Positions 9,201 to 16,776 of a stretch of DNA of 27,005 bases are shown piece after piece. The position numbers were made by a program, and so were the translations under genes. The stretch covers positions 1 through 27,005 of the forward strand of contig RPFO01000712.1 in assembly GCA_009746045.1 (NCBI GenBank), written 5' to 3'. Within the stretch, counting starts at the first letter, position 1; each line of letters begins with the position of its first letter. The notes below the pieces were generated by a model. The model made no database searches. It saw nothing but the letters and a program-made list of their open reading frames with translations, and was not told the origin of the DNA. This stretch comes from Mesostigma viride. Taxonomy: Eukaryota; Streptophyta; Mesostigmatophyceae; Mesostigmatales; Mesostigmataceae.

Positions 9201-11037
9201 TAAAGGCGGCCCTGACAGGAAGAAGGCATTTGTGAGGAGGGTGGCGGCGGAGGTGGCGGTGGGCGACGGTGAGGGCTTCCCATCCACTTTCGCGAGGCAA
9301 GACGATGGCCTGACGCCACTACCGTGCTGTAGAATCCTGAATTTGGATGGTGAGTTCGGCCGCAAGTGGACGTCCTTCAAGGACTTCTGGTGGGGTGACC
9401 ATGACCTCTTTATGGTTCCTCCAAAAAAGACAACTGTCGAACGAGCTTCCGGTTACCACAGGAAGCTTATCGAGCTAGCGACGCAGTTTTTCTGGGAGTT
9501 GCGTCCCATCGTGGTCGTTTTTGGCGGAAAGAAGTCATTGGATGGCTTCGAAGACTTACTGGTTCGGATGGGGAAGATGCCTGACGTCTCGTGGACGTCA
9601 TTGGCGAAGAAGAGGAAGGCTGAGGATGACGCGGAAGGAGATTCGGATGGGGACGAGGGAGGCGAGGGACAGGGAAAGGAAGGAGGGTCGACTCGCAGAG
9701 CGACGTCTACGGGGGGAGAGAAGTCGTCACCGCAGAAGACGTCTAAGGGGGGAGAGAAGTCGTCACCGCAGAAGACGCGGGACAAAGGGAAGGGTGGGCA
9801 GCGGCCGTCTGTCCAGCCGCAGCCGGAGTCACACCCTTCCAAAAAGCTTCGAAAGGCAGTTGTTCAAATCTCGGACGACGAAGATGAAGCTGAGCCTGGC
9901 GCTTCTGCCCGGCCTGTCGCTCCTTCCGCGCCTACGCGCGTTTCAAAGTATCCCAAGAAAGAGCTTCGAAGGCAGCCAGTCGAGTCATCATCATCCTCCT
10001 CCTCCGAGGAGGAGGAGGAGGAGGGGGAGGAGGGGGAGGAGGGGGAGGAGGGGAGGAGGGGGAGGAGGGGAGGAGGGGAGGAGGAGGAGGAGGAGGAGGA
10101 GGAGGAGGAGGCGGAGGAGGAGGAGGAGGAGGAGGAGGAGGAGGAGGAGGAGGAGGAGGAGGAGGAGGAGGAGGAGGAGGAGGGAGGAGGAGGAGGACGG
10201 GGATGACGACGAGGAGGAGGAAGATGGAGGGAGGCGAAGGGGTGATGGAAGGGCAAGGGGTGGAGGGGCAGGAGGGTCAACTCGCAGAGCGACGTCTGAG
10301 GGGAGGAAGAAGCCTGCCGCGCCCTCCAAGTCTTCCGGCTCGTCTCGACCCAAGACAGCTGCTACTCGAGCTCCGAAAGGAATAACAAAGGGTGAGGAAA
10401 TCGCTGTTTTGGTCGTGGCATGTATCCTGAATTTTTTTTTTAATTCGTTTGCAATCTATCTACGTTGACTTTAGTCCGTCGTTGATGTGCCGATTGGTTA
10501 CGCGCAGGTAATGATGTGGTGCGGGCGAACGCTGCGGTGGGCTTCGGTCCTGCAGCTAAACTTACTGCTCAGTCTGAAGGGGTGGAAGCGAATGCGCAGA
10601 GCCAAGAGCCTTATGAGAAGCCTACGCTGTGGATGAGACTTATGGACGGGGAACAGAAACACGGAGCACCGGAGTGCTTCTGGATTGATGGGTGGGCCGA
10701 GAACACCATGAGAAGGGCCAATGCGAGTAGGGAAAAGCAAAAGTATACCAAGTTACAGGAGGTGAAGTTGTACGGGCAGGTAGGTGGATACGATCGGAAA
10801 TGGAGGGACGTTTGCATGAAGTTTTTTCCAGAAGAGACAGAGGGCGGAAAGTTGCATCGGGGCAAGTTCTGGATGCCTTTGGACTATGTGAAGAAGGTGG
10901 TGACTCTGATGGACGGAAAGAGTTGGAATGATGTGGCAAAGTGGGCACCTGCGATGTCCATCGATCCAAAGAGGAAGAAGTCCAAAACAGAAGAGCAGAA
11001 ATTGGAAGCAGAAGCAAGGAGCAAGAATAAGAAGTGA
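1740..11037 (+). CDS. large multi-exon gene of unknown function (possibly ParB-like plus methylase-like), frame-disrupted
   Basis: Model: 1740-3211, 3371-3433, 3603-3674, 3825-4890, 5008-5061, 5177-5230, 5358-5494, 5629-6144, 6316-6378, 6548-7708, 8041-10391, 10508-11037, about 7.54 kb of coding sequence. Every junction is GT/AG and phases agree: phase 0 except the introns after exon 7 (phase 2) and exon 11 (phase 1). Five small exons are 54-72 bp and all multiples of three. Disruptions: frameshift near 2490, TGA at 3996-3998, frameshift near 4070, seven-A run at 5632-5638, near 5800, six-G run at 6089-6094, and the GAG repeat at about 10010-10200. The first exon here follows an acceptor with no visible upstream donor, so the 5' end is missing or outside the window. 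Either a decaying family member or an assembly with indel errors; I cannot separate these. Confidence 0.7.
3303..3324. repeat. intron palindrome copy 1
   Basis: Form GGGTCATTTCGCAGAGTGAC plus CC, inside the 159-bp intron 3212-3370. The right half is intact and the left half has drifted. Confidence 0.85.
3371..3433 (+). CDS. exon 2, 21 codons, basic/acidic linker
   Basis: Bounded by TTTGATTTCAG on the left and GAG before GTGAGC on the right; 63 bp, phase 0 at both ends. It begins RKRGADEKKSEDPKKSG, a charged linker continuing the style of exon 1. The next exon opens with the near-identical RKKGGDE, which suggests that exons 2 and 3 are duplicates. Confidence 0.65.
3535..3556. repeat. intron palindrome copy 2
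   Basis: Same 22-bp form as copy 1 (GGGTCATTTCGCAGAG core), inside the 169-bp intron 3434-3602. Confidence 0.85.
3603..3674 (+). CDS. exon 3, 24 codons, charged linker
   Basis: Acceptor TGCTGCATCCAG, donor CGG before GTGAGC; 72 bp, phase 0 at both ends. Peptide starts RKKGGDETESQGNAEVGSG. It resembles exon 2 at its N-terminus and in its flanking intron repeats. No domain. Confidence 0.65.
3751..3772. repeat. intron palindrome copy 3
   Basis: GGGTCACTTCGCAGAGTGAC plus CC, inside the 150-bp intron 3675-3824. This is one of the best-preserved copies: both outer GGGTCAC/GTGACCC arms are intact. Confidence 0.85.
3825..4890 (+). CDS. exon 4: unrecognised helical domain, with nonsense codon and frameshift
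   Basis: Acceptor GACCTGTGTGCAG, donor ATTGAG before GTAATT. Frame reads PIQLRGLETWKSWLTTYEKH and on to SVGSDEK, then TGA at 3996-3998. The same frame continues TLGVIQHFVIFCSKSWGG, so the stop may be a changed TGG. Near 4070 the frame shifts by one, and KGKEIASLFDTFELLVTECG starts an open stretch of about 270 codons to 4890. That part is mixed-charge and looks mostly helical (for example VDLLLKK-type and FFLRTFFENEL segments). I do not recognise the family. The coherent protein-like composition on both sides of each break supports one exon rather than separate small ORFs. Confidence 0.6.
5008..5061 (+). CDS. exon 5, 18 codons
   Basis: Acceptor TACTTCCCGCCAG, donor CCGGAG before GTAAGC; 54 bp, phase 0. 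Peptide EGDIPCFEGQSPSAWKPE. The flanking introns (117 and 115 bp) are the shortest class and lack the palindrome. Confidence 0.55.
5177..5230 (+). CDS. exon 6, 18 codons, acidic
   Basis: Acceptor TTCGTCTTGCAG, donor GTAGAG before GTAGGA; 54 bp, phase 0. Peptide DDDQPFEEVEGMGTENVE. It matches exon 5 in length and phase. Confidence 0.55.
5272..5293. repeat. intron palindrome copy 4, diverged
   Basis: GGGTCGCTCCGCAGAGCAAC in the 127-bp intron 5231-5357. The right arm is degraded. Confidence 0.7.
5358..5494 (+). CDS. exon 7, glutamate-rich tract
   Basis: Acceptor TTTTTTTCATGCAG, donor CAAAG before GTTTGT; 137 bp, leaving phase 2. It encodes an almost pure Glu tract (EVDEKEEEEKEQEVDEEEEE and on) ending NEPEPTPKGKGRQ. 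The DNA is a GAG/GGA repeat, so its length is likely to vary between copies. Confidence 0.6.
5529..5550. repeat. intron palindrome copy 5, diverged
   Basis: AGGTCGCGCTGCAGAGCTAG in the 134-bp intron 5495-5628. It keeps CTGCAGAG and the left arm; the right arm is lost. Confidence 0.7.
5629..6144 (+). CDS. exon 8: basic segment with three frameshifts
   Basis: A CAGCAG acceptor pair allows a start at 5626 or 5629; both fit phase 2. The frame is lost at the seven-A run 5632-5638. With six A's it would continue as KKATTTFQDPKKLIDRKNK, then ICDIGDLILGKPPKDVTMGA. A second shift near 5800 moves to AADFAKQSDTFNGELAYDF. A third at the G6 run 6089-6094 restores GEKGGKGKKGKKAGEKEE, which matches exon 9. 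All three breaks are one-base indels in or beside simple runs. The middle is an unrecognised domain; the end is a lysine/glycine-rich linker. Confidence 0.55.
6176..6197. repeat. intron palindrome copy 6
   Basis: GGGTAGCTCTGTGGAGTGAA form inside intron 6145-6315. The centre has changed from CTGCAG to CTGTGG, and copy 7 shares the change. Confidence 0.75.
6316..6378 (+). CDS. exon 9, 21 codons, Gly/Lys-rich duplicate of the end of exon 8
   Basis: Acceptor CCTTCCTCCAG, donor GAAGCG before GTGCGT; 63 bp, phase 0. It contains GEKGGKGKKGKKAGEKEA, almost the same as the last residues of exon 8 in its corrected frame. It exists because of the adjacent intron-exon duplication. Confidence 0.65.
6407..6428. 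repeat. intron palindrome copy 7
   Basis: GGGTAGCTCCGTGGAGTGAC plus CC inside intron 6379-6547; sister of copy 6. Confidence 0.75.
6548..7708 (+). CDS. exon 10: intact 387-codon segment with possible ParB-like motif
   Basis: Acceptor GCCTTCGTTCAG, donor ATATCT before GTAAGT; phase 0 and no break in 1,161 bp. After an acidic glycine-rich start, the segment looks globular. About two-thirds along comes VLPFDFQPREVFSLI, then about 40 residues later YLVLRYAVVDGNHYFKGLKS. Spacing and the DGNH box recall ParB/sulfiredoxin-like folds, where a QPR-type strand precedes an (L/V)VDGNHR-type loop. The usual Arg after His is Tyr here. Family assignment is inference; I would not rule out an unrelated fold. 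The uninterrupted frame between damaged exons argues that this part is, or was recently, under selection. Confidence 0.65.
7780..7801. repeat. intron palindrome copy 8
   Basis: GGGTCGCACTGTGGAGTGAC form. First of three copies in the 332-bp intron 7709-8040, the longest fully placed intron of the gene. Confidence 0.8.
7896..7917. repeat. intron palindrome copy 9
   Basis: GGGTGGTTTCGCAGAGTGAC plus CC, followed by CTAA as in copies 1-3. Second copy in intron 7709-8040. Confidence 0.8.
7973..7993. repeat. intron palindrome copy 10, diverged
   Basis: CGTCACGCTGCAAGTCGACC. Third copy in intron 7709-8040, with a one-base loss in the right half. Confidence 0.65.
8041..10391 (+). CDS. exon 11: long globular segment, possible degenerate methylase-like region, acidic tail
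   Basis: Acceptor TTCGTGACAG (phase 0), donor AAAGG before GTGAGG (phase 1). It starts EVGKKKLDRLFEISKGANAE and stays open for over 600 codons. Around 9330-9580 it reads NLDGEFGRKWTSFKDFWW, then GDHDLFMVPPKKT, then ELRPIVVVFGG. The order (hydrophobic strand ending in xPPx, helix, then a hydrophobic strand with GG) resembles amino-methyltransferases with a DPPY motif, but the Asp is replaced by Val, so activity is doubtful. After about 9610 it becomes low-complexity: KSSPQKT repeats, then a Glu tract. In the Glu-coding repeat the frame moves: one frame ends at TGA 10204-10206, another continues to KKPAAPSKSSGSS and the donor. Confidence 0.6.
9685..9706. repeat. palindrome motif inside coding sequence, copy A
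   Basis: GGGTCGACTCGCAGAGCGAC lies in frame in exon 11 and encodes the peptide GGSTRRATS with its flanks. It matches the intron repeat at 16-18 positions of the palindrome consensus. Confidence 0.65.
9990..10200. repeat. GAG/GGA repeat encoding poly-Glu
   Basis: About 200 bp of near-pure purine GAG triplets with interspersed GGGGGAG. The plus-strand reading is poly-Glu in one frame and poly-Arg in another. The frameshift of exon 11 lies somewhere inside and cannot be placed to a base. Replication slippage or assembly collapse is expected here. Confidence 0.9.
10274..10295. repeat. palindrome motif inside coding sequence, copy B
   Basis: GGGTCAACTCGCAGAGCGAC, in frame after the Glu tract, again encoding GGSTRRATS. 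Copies A and B are about 590 bp apart and flank the acidic tail. Confidence 0.65.
10508..11037 (+). CDS. exon 12: C-terminal exon with stop
   Basis: Acceptor GGTTACGCGCAG restores the frame from phase 1 (split Gly codon) and gives about 175 codons to TGA at 11035-11037. It includes KPTLWMRLMDGEQKHGAPEC, WIDGWAENTMRRAN, GGYDRKWRDVCMKFFP and FWMPLDYVKKVVTLMDGKS, then a basic tail DPKRKKSKTEEQK that could act as a nuclear localisation signal. The 116-bp intron before it has no palindrome. The aromatic-rich domain is not one I recognise. The intact frame and orderly stop support this as the true 3' end. Confidence 0.7.
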
Positions 11038-11326
11038 CGTTCGAAGACTTTATTTTATGTTGGACGAGTCTTTAGTAAATTCAGTCGACTCCGTCTCAAG
11101 TGCGACGAATGTATCCATGATATTCTTCAATGAAACAATGCAATTTCACGCTAATGTAAAGTTTTTATGTCACACGAGACTTACAATGAGATAAATACCC
11201 ACAAATTGTAATATTTACGTGAAATTTATACGTTCGCAAGCCAAAATTCAAGATTTTTGCCTCAAAATTGAAGGAAAAGTGTCACACACTTGGCTTGGAC
11301 CGCGGAACATTCGAAGTGGGCCCGGC

Positions 11327-11366
11327 CCTCAATTGAGGCCTTTTGGCTCAATTGAGGCCTTTTTTA
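11327..11366. repeat. two CTCAATTGAGGCCTTTT units
   Basis: CCTCAATTGAGGCCTTTT is followed directly by GGCTCAATTGAGGCCTTTT. The core CTCAATTGAG is a perfect palindrome. The same sequence recurs at 13047-13070. Confidence 0.85.
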
Positions 11367-13046
11367 CCAAGATCTCACAAAGTACGGTATTTTGGCGGGA
11401 AGGACCGGTCCTATGGGTCGTCCGGCCCCAGTGGCGCGAATCTGGTACATGTGCTGAGCGTCCTGACCCGTTGGGGTCGACAGGGGTCGACGGTTACTGA
11501 AAAATACGTGAGGTGGAAAAGTACCTATTTTGGCCACTTTCGTGCAACGGGACGAGGAATTTTCACGAATGCACGACCATGGCGGCCTCGAGTAAAATGG
11601 ACCGTATGGCCACGTTCGTGCATCATTTCGAGCAGTATGGAGCGCGTTGGGCAGATAATTTATCCTTGAAGCTAGCCCGACCGCTAAATGTGTCAAAAGT
11701 CGATTTATAAATTCGTGGGGTCGTTATTTGAGTGCTGAATGCCAGGTTAGTGAAGTTCAGATGGGGCGTAGATGGCGTTGATAGTGCGCCTGCCAGCAGG
11801 ACGATGCTTCGATATGTTGGGAAGGAGACTAGCGGAACGGCGGGGGGGATGTTGGGGCAGCCGTGACTAAAGGGGCGCTGGTTATATTCGAGCCTTTTGT
11901 CGTGAATCCATAGGTAGAGGAAGGGGTGTTTTTAGCTAGGAAAAACTGGTTTGCGGACAATAAACGCGCGCGCGCCCCCAGATATGGGAGCGCCATTATG
12001 CGAACAGCGCCGGTGAGGCCGCTGCAGCCGCTTTCATACGTCAATGGACGACGCATGGAGCGTCTGTCCGGCCAGATTAGCGGGCTGCATCGCTTCCGGA
12101 CAACATGAAAACGCCGAGCTTGAACAGCTTTTCTGATGCAGCCACGTTCAGCGCCAACGCATATGCGTGCTTAGTGATCCCGGGTGTGAGGGGTGTGAAA
12201 GGTAAGTGCGTCCTGGGGGTAGAAAGGGAATGGCATCGATTTGCTTGTGATATCGCCAGTTTTTAGCTGCCTATCGGCGCCTAGTGCCGAGGTGACGTAA
12301 GGCAGGCTATATTACTTCGTGCAGTGCTCTGCGGCTGGCCCCCACCGTGTAGACGTGTTTGCTTTCCATAAGAAGCATGGCAGTTCCTGCCATGCTGGCC
12401 ATGTCTCAGGCAACCCTTGCAAAGCTTAAAATCAAGCTAGAGGTCTAGAAGACAGTGCAAATGGTGTCCAGTTATGCTTGTATATCTTGCCATGTGCTGT
12501 TCATCTGCTGCCGCGGCAGCAAACCCCTGTCAGAATATACCGTAACAACGTAGATATTGGGGCTATGTGAGTGAAGCTAAGCGCTTGGAAGGTCACACCT
12601 ATCATTATAATGCATGATCCTTGTGCGTGTTTGTAATAGAGGCTTTGGATTCCTCATGGTTACGTGCAGTACCCATGGCAGGCTGTTGCTGCCTGCAGTG
12701 CTGCGCGACAGCCCCGGCCGTGCAATAGTGTATGAGGCGTCCCTTGGGGAGCATGCCATGTCATGCCATGCTTACCGTGTTGTGGGGAAACCTCGTAAGG
12801 TCCAAAAGACACCTAAGAGGCAGAGGGAACTGAGTACTAGCGCCTTTTTTCTGCTTGCATCTATGGTCATGCTGTGTTTATGGTGCCACCGCAGCGACAC
12901 CCTGTTTTGTTAAATCATAATTAAATAGGTATTGGGGCTATATGACTGATGTTAAGTGCTGGCAACCCCAAAACAATCATAATAATGCATGGCCTATGCT
13001 CATATTTGGAAAAAAGTTGTATGGCTGCATGCAACACCCAATATAA

Positions 13047-13070
13047 AAAAGGCCTCAATTGAGGCCTTTT
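13047..13070. repeat. 24-bp perfect palindrome with GGCCTCAATTGAGGCC core
   Basis: Four A's, GGCCTCAATTGAGGCC, four T's: a perfect 24-bp inverted repeat without spacer. It shares its core and T-rich edge with 11327-11366, so it is probably the edge of a dispersed repeat family rather than a gene signal. Confidence 0.85.
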
Positions 13071-13099
13071 CCTGGACATTGGGACAATAGTCAGCAAAA

Positions 13100-13135
13100 T
13101 GGTGCGAGAGGTCCCCAGTTCGATTCCGGTCGGAT
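13100..13135 (+). other. tRNA-like B-box remnant (possible SINE head)
   Basis: GGTCCCCAGTTCGATTCCGG contains AGTTCGATTCC, close to the tRNA T-loop/B-box consensus GTTCGANTCC. A convincing A-box or acceptor stem is not seen, and the T-stem pairs poorly. It could be a degenerate tRNA-derived SINE beginning near the adjacent palindrome, or chance. Confidence 0.25.
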
Positions 13136-14439
13136 TCATTTGCAGATCGCGTTTTTCCGCGTTTTCCGCGGCCCGGCACTGAACGCAAATGGTTTTCACC
13201 TTTGCGGAGTGTCTGATCAGAATATGAAAAACCATTTCTCTGAGAAAAGGAATTACCGGGTGCATTGTTATTAGGGAATGCGAAGTCAAGCTAGCCCGCC
13301 CTTTATTAGTATGGCCACGGAAACGTAGTGCAGACTTGAGTGCCGGGTGTTTTCTAATATTTAGGCCTTCAGCTAGTGTTGCTATGGTCTCGTCCTAATA
13401 CCGCTATATTACTCCTTGCATGGGTCGCGCCGGTCTTACAAAAGGCATTTGGATGTTTGCCCAAGGTATAATTGGTCGTAAGGTCCTAAGGTAAATTGAG
13501 ACGACGAACCTTTTACGTCCCTGGGATTCATACCTGTAAGCTTAAGAGTGTTGTCAAGCCTTGTCTTTACTAGTCACAATATAAAAGCAGGCTAAGCTTT
13601 TTTCCCCTCCTGAAACCCGTTGGGCGTGGTCGACTAATGACGGAAGACATTATGGATGTACGCTTACCTGAGAACGTTCGGGCGTTTTCTCGTCTGAAAG
13701 CGCTGGGTCATACCAGCCCCAGTTTCCCCCTCCCCTCCTGATCGACCATCCTGCCTTATGCCTAGCTCCTCCCCCCCCCACCACCACACACACACAACCC
13801 GACCCTGCTTCCATCTCAGACTCGTCTTCTATGCTTACCATGCCTTGCCTGCACATACGTCGCTGTAAATTTCCAAGAAAGCATCTTATGAAATTGTCGG
13901 GCAAGGCAACAGAACGCTGTAACAATGCGTGCCTTTCCTATATGGCTTTCTGCATATCAACTTGGTTGTATATCTCGTGAGTGAAAGTGAAGGATTTCAT
14001 ATATAGCATAATGTGTCGCATGTGATAATGGTAGTGATGTGTCATTTGTTGTAATGCTTTGTGCGTACGTGTGTTAGGGTAATACTTTTAGTGGATTGAA
14101 ATAGTGTACGTTGCTACTACATCTCGCGATTGGCTTTTGGGACATGCGGCCCGTGATGCCAGGATGGCAGTATATACAAAAATGTAGACCATTATACAAC
14201 GTTTGTTTGCCTAGCTGTGCCAACAAACCTAGTCACGTGCCGCCAACGCACGGTACACAACCAGCCATAGCCTTAGCCTAGTTCTAGTACAGCCATGCTA
14301 CGCCCTGGCTATGTTCAGATTACTTGCCCACGCTCCTTGCTATGACATGCTCACATGGGTCTTATTGCACCCACAGTTTGCCGGATCGTTAGCCTGTCCT
14401 TTTAGCTAGCCGCGCCCGATTGCAGCTGTGGCATGCCTT

Positions 14440-14561
14440 TGGCATGAAGGAGACTGGGGGTCTCTGCCCTTTCTCCTGTAGTGCACACACAGGGATTAAA
14501 AGCACTTCGGTGCTCCGTGACTCCCCAACGGGAGCACGAGTTTAATTAATTAATTAATTAT
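14440..14561 (+). mobile_element. retroposon-like 3' end with hairpin and (AATT)n tail
   Basis: GTGACTCCCCAACGGGAGCA (hairpin CTCCCC/GGGAG) is followed by (TTAA)n/(AATT)n at about 14542-14561. The same order, an NCTCCC-AACGG-GAG hairpin then an AATT-type microsatellite, ends the retroposons at 22794-22893, 24826-24867 and 25450-25486. The 5' boundary is not visible and similarity outside the hairpin is weak. Confidence 0.4.
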
Positions 14562-15164
14562 ACAACGAGATGAACACCATTTATGTGCCTTCTATAGTAT
14601 GTGCATGCAACTTTGTTGCCACATGTCACGCCTAGAAATGGTGGTCCATGGTGAGTTAATTGCTTGGCTGAGCCTTTTAGGCCTAATTGGTACGTTACAA
14701 GTTCGACATGCCGGCCGTAGCCATGTGCAGGATTGACCCGGCCGAGTTGTGTGTGTCAATGACCCCCACGCCTGTTTGGGACCGGTCAGGTAGCTTCGCT
14801 TGATATTGCTAGGGCTCCATTTCGGGGCAATTGTTATACCGTAGCTGTTGGTGAAGAATTGGTGCATTCAGGGTGGACTCACACTCATGGTCGCACTCAT
14901 GGTCGCTAAATGATCGCTATGGGTTTACATTGTGCTCAGACTATTCTAAACTCATCTAAGACTATTGTACACCCGTCATCTCACCCTCAAGTGTATTTGT
15001 TGCACATGCTTCATGTGTGGCCATCATGTAGGCCCCTTTATTCCCAAGTCCCACTGAGGACTTATGCCCGCGTGACGCAATCTAAGTGAAAAAAATAATT
15101 GAAAACCAATTAGTACCCTTTGTAAAGCCTGTTAATGAATGTGCGGCGACCGCCCCCAACCATT

Positions 15165-15196
15165 CCCTAGCCTAATATGGATTTGTACTACAGCAC
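15165..15196 (+). repeat. left terminal inverted repeat
   Basis: CCCTAGCCTAATATGGATTT and 12 more bases match the reverse complement of 22701-22732 with one C/G difference. Preceded by ATT. Confidence 0.85.
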
Positions 15197-15279
15197 TAGT
15201 ACAAATTGGTTTTTTTTCAACATTGTTATTTAATGCCTCTCATAGGTCCAAAGCATGGAGGTCAGTGTCCCAACATGTG

Positions 15280-15650
15280 GTGACACCGTGACACCGTGAC
15301 ACCGTGACACCGTGACACCGTGACATCACAACACTAGCATTTCACAGTTTGTATGATGTCACATGGTAATGTGACGTTCAGCACTGGTATCATGATGTCC
15401 ACATGTAAGCTAAAGCGCTGCCCAACATGACGTGACACCGTGACATCATGACACCGTGACATCGTGACACCGTGACACCGTGACATCACAACACTAGCTA
15501 GCATTTCACAGTTTGTATGATGTCACAAGGTAATGTGATGTACAGCACTGATATCATGATGTCCACATGTAAGCTGAAGCGCTGCCCAACATGACGTGAC
15601 ACCGCACGACATCATGACACCGTGACATCGTGACACCGTGACATTGAATC
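15280..15650. repeat. left subterminal array of GTGACACC
   Basis: Three clusters of the octamer GTGACACC (near 15280-15320, 15430-15485, 15597-15645), some changed to GTGACATC. They are separated by two copies of a 160-bp unit starting TGACATCACAACACTAG at 15321 and 15481. A transposase-binding role is inferred from position only. Confidence 0.85.
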
Positions 15651-16062
15651 TTGCTATGTATGGAGATATCGTTTTTCACTTCTCTAACTTGAGTAATGCA
15701 AGCACAAGGCAACATAATTAGTTTTGAACCCCTGAAAAGAAAGAACCTTACATGCCCTACGTCTCAGAACACTGTTGCATCATGCATGACACCAGGACAC
15801 GGTGACAAAGTGGCATGGCACAAGATACAACTGCATTTGACACCAAATATTGATAAGGCTAAACAACTAGCCTTCATTCCTAAATAGCCATGCATGCATC
15901 ACATTCTTTACTGAAATATGACATGGATCTACTAAGTCAACCATGCAGTCACATGTGAGTCTCAAACCATTAAAACAGGTATGCGCATATGTGTATTCCA
16001 TCTGGGTTTGATGCCCAGGCGCATACCATTAATTAGACAACTAGTCCAAAACAATGCATGTC

Positions 16063-16776
16063 TCACTTAATAGTCATCATAATACACATCTTGTTCCAGA
16101 TTGTTATTTGGTATTTCACCAGACGCCTCCGAGGCACTGCGTCCGATGATGCCTGGTGCAAAACAATAGCATTTATAGCACGCAAAACAAGAAAGCAAAA
16201 CAAGAAAGTTACGTATTTTCTCCGACACCAAACGTCATCGTACCCTCCATGCAGCAGCCTCGTGCAAGCTGAATTGCATAGAAGCTGCAACTACGATTCT
16301 ATTCATGAAAGCATACAGGCAGGCAGTCGACATCCCAAGCAGGATAACCCCCCTAAACAACAACCCCTCGCGGGGGGCGCGTGAAAACGGCAAAGGCAAA
16401 GCGGAGCCCGCCGCCTTTGGGCGGGCGGAGCGGAGCCTTCAGTTTTCACGCGCCCCCGCGAGGGGAAATTTTTTTTGGAAAATGGGGCAAACCATGGGGG
16501 TTTTCTTACGGAATTTACCTGCGATCTTCCTTGCGATGCAGTTTTGCCTGGTCGCTCGCGCTCCCCGTCCGAACCGCCATCAGAGGCTGCATTAATTCTA
16601 TTAAGCTCATTCAGCGCGCCCCGGACGTACACGGTTGATTTCTTATCTTTTGGTTGTTCATCTGCCTTCCCGTCTACAGCAGCGCCATCATCGGCTGTCT
16701 CGGCATGCTCTGCACGTTCATCCGAGCCATACTGTTCATGGATTTCTGCCGGCGGCTGCTGTTCGCCGCTAGCCAT
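16063..16776 (-). CDS. two-exon gene, acidic 115-aa protein of unknown function
   Basis: Exon 1 is complement(16519-16776), starting ATG: MASGEQQPPAEIHEQYGSDE, 86 codons, acidic and probably disordered, with KKSTVYVRGALNELNRINAA in the middle. It ends CAG before GTAAAT. A phase-0 acceptor TTTTGCACCAG leads to exon 2, complement(16063-16152), which reads ASSDAVPRRRLVKYQITIWN and ends TGA. The 366-bp intron contains a foldback element (16364-16465). It lies inside the transposon and diverges from plus-strand coding fragments. It could be an accessory transposon protein. Exon 2 is short and its acceptor could be another one. Confidence 0.45.
16364..16465. repeat. 102-bp foldback (MITE-like) element
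   Basis: Arms 16364-16388 (CCCCTCGCGGGGGGCGCG then TGAAAAC) and 16442-16465 are reverse complements except for one extra G. The interior contains a second inverted pair, GCCCGCC/GGCGGGC. GC-rich in an AT-richer setting. It lies in the intron of the minus-strand gene. No clear target duplication. Confidence 0.85.

Larger units (their letters stand above)
11038..15161. other. intergenic DNA, no supported gene
   Basis: About 4.1 kb between the large gene and the transposon. The first 200 bp are AT-rich and probably hold the 3' UTR. ORFs of 60-120 codons near 11343, 12614 and 13650 show no protein-like composition or splice context and are not called. What I can see: palindromes at 11327-11366 and 13047-13070, a small hairpin at 12374-12396 (AGCATGGCA and its complement), a tRNA-like B-box at 13100-13135, an ACTCATGGTCGC direct repeat near 14882-14906, and a retroposon-like 3' end at 14440-14561. 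Confidence 0.6.

Noticed and set aside
9453-10353. Minus-strand and alternate-frame frames rich in Ser, Leu, Pro or Arg
   Set aside because: They are shadows of the GAG/GGA repeat in exon 11. Splice junction phases support the plus-strand Glu frame and its continuation.
11343-11710. Overlapping frames of 65-110 codons on both strands
   Set aside because: Open by chance in GC-richer DNA; no splice context, domain or coherent composition.
13482-13493. GGTCCTAAGGTA, identical to the core of the I-CeuI site in large-subunit rRNA genes
   Set aside because: Flanking bases do not match rRNA and no other rRNA segment is visible nearby; a 12-bp match can be chance.
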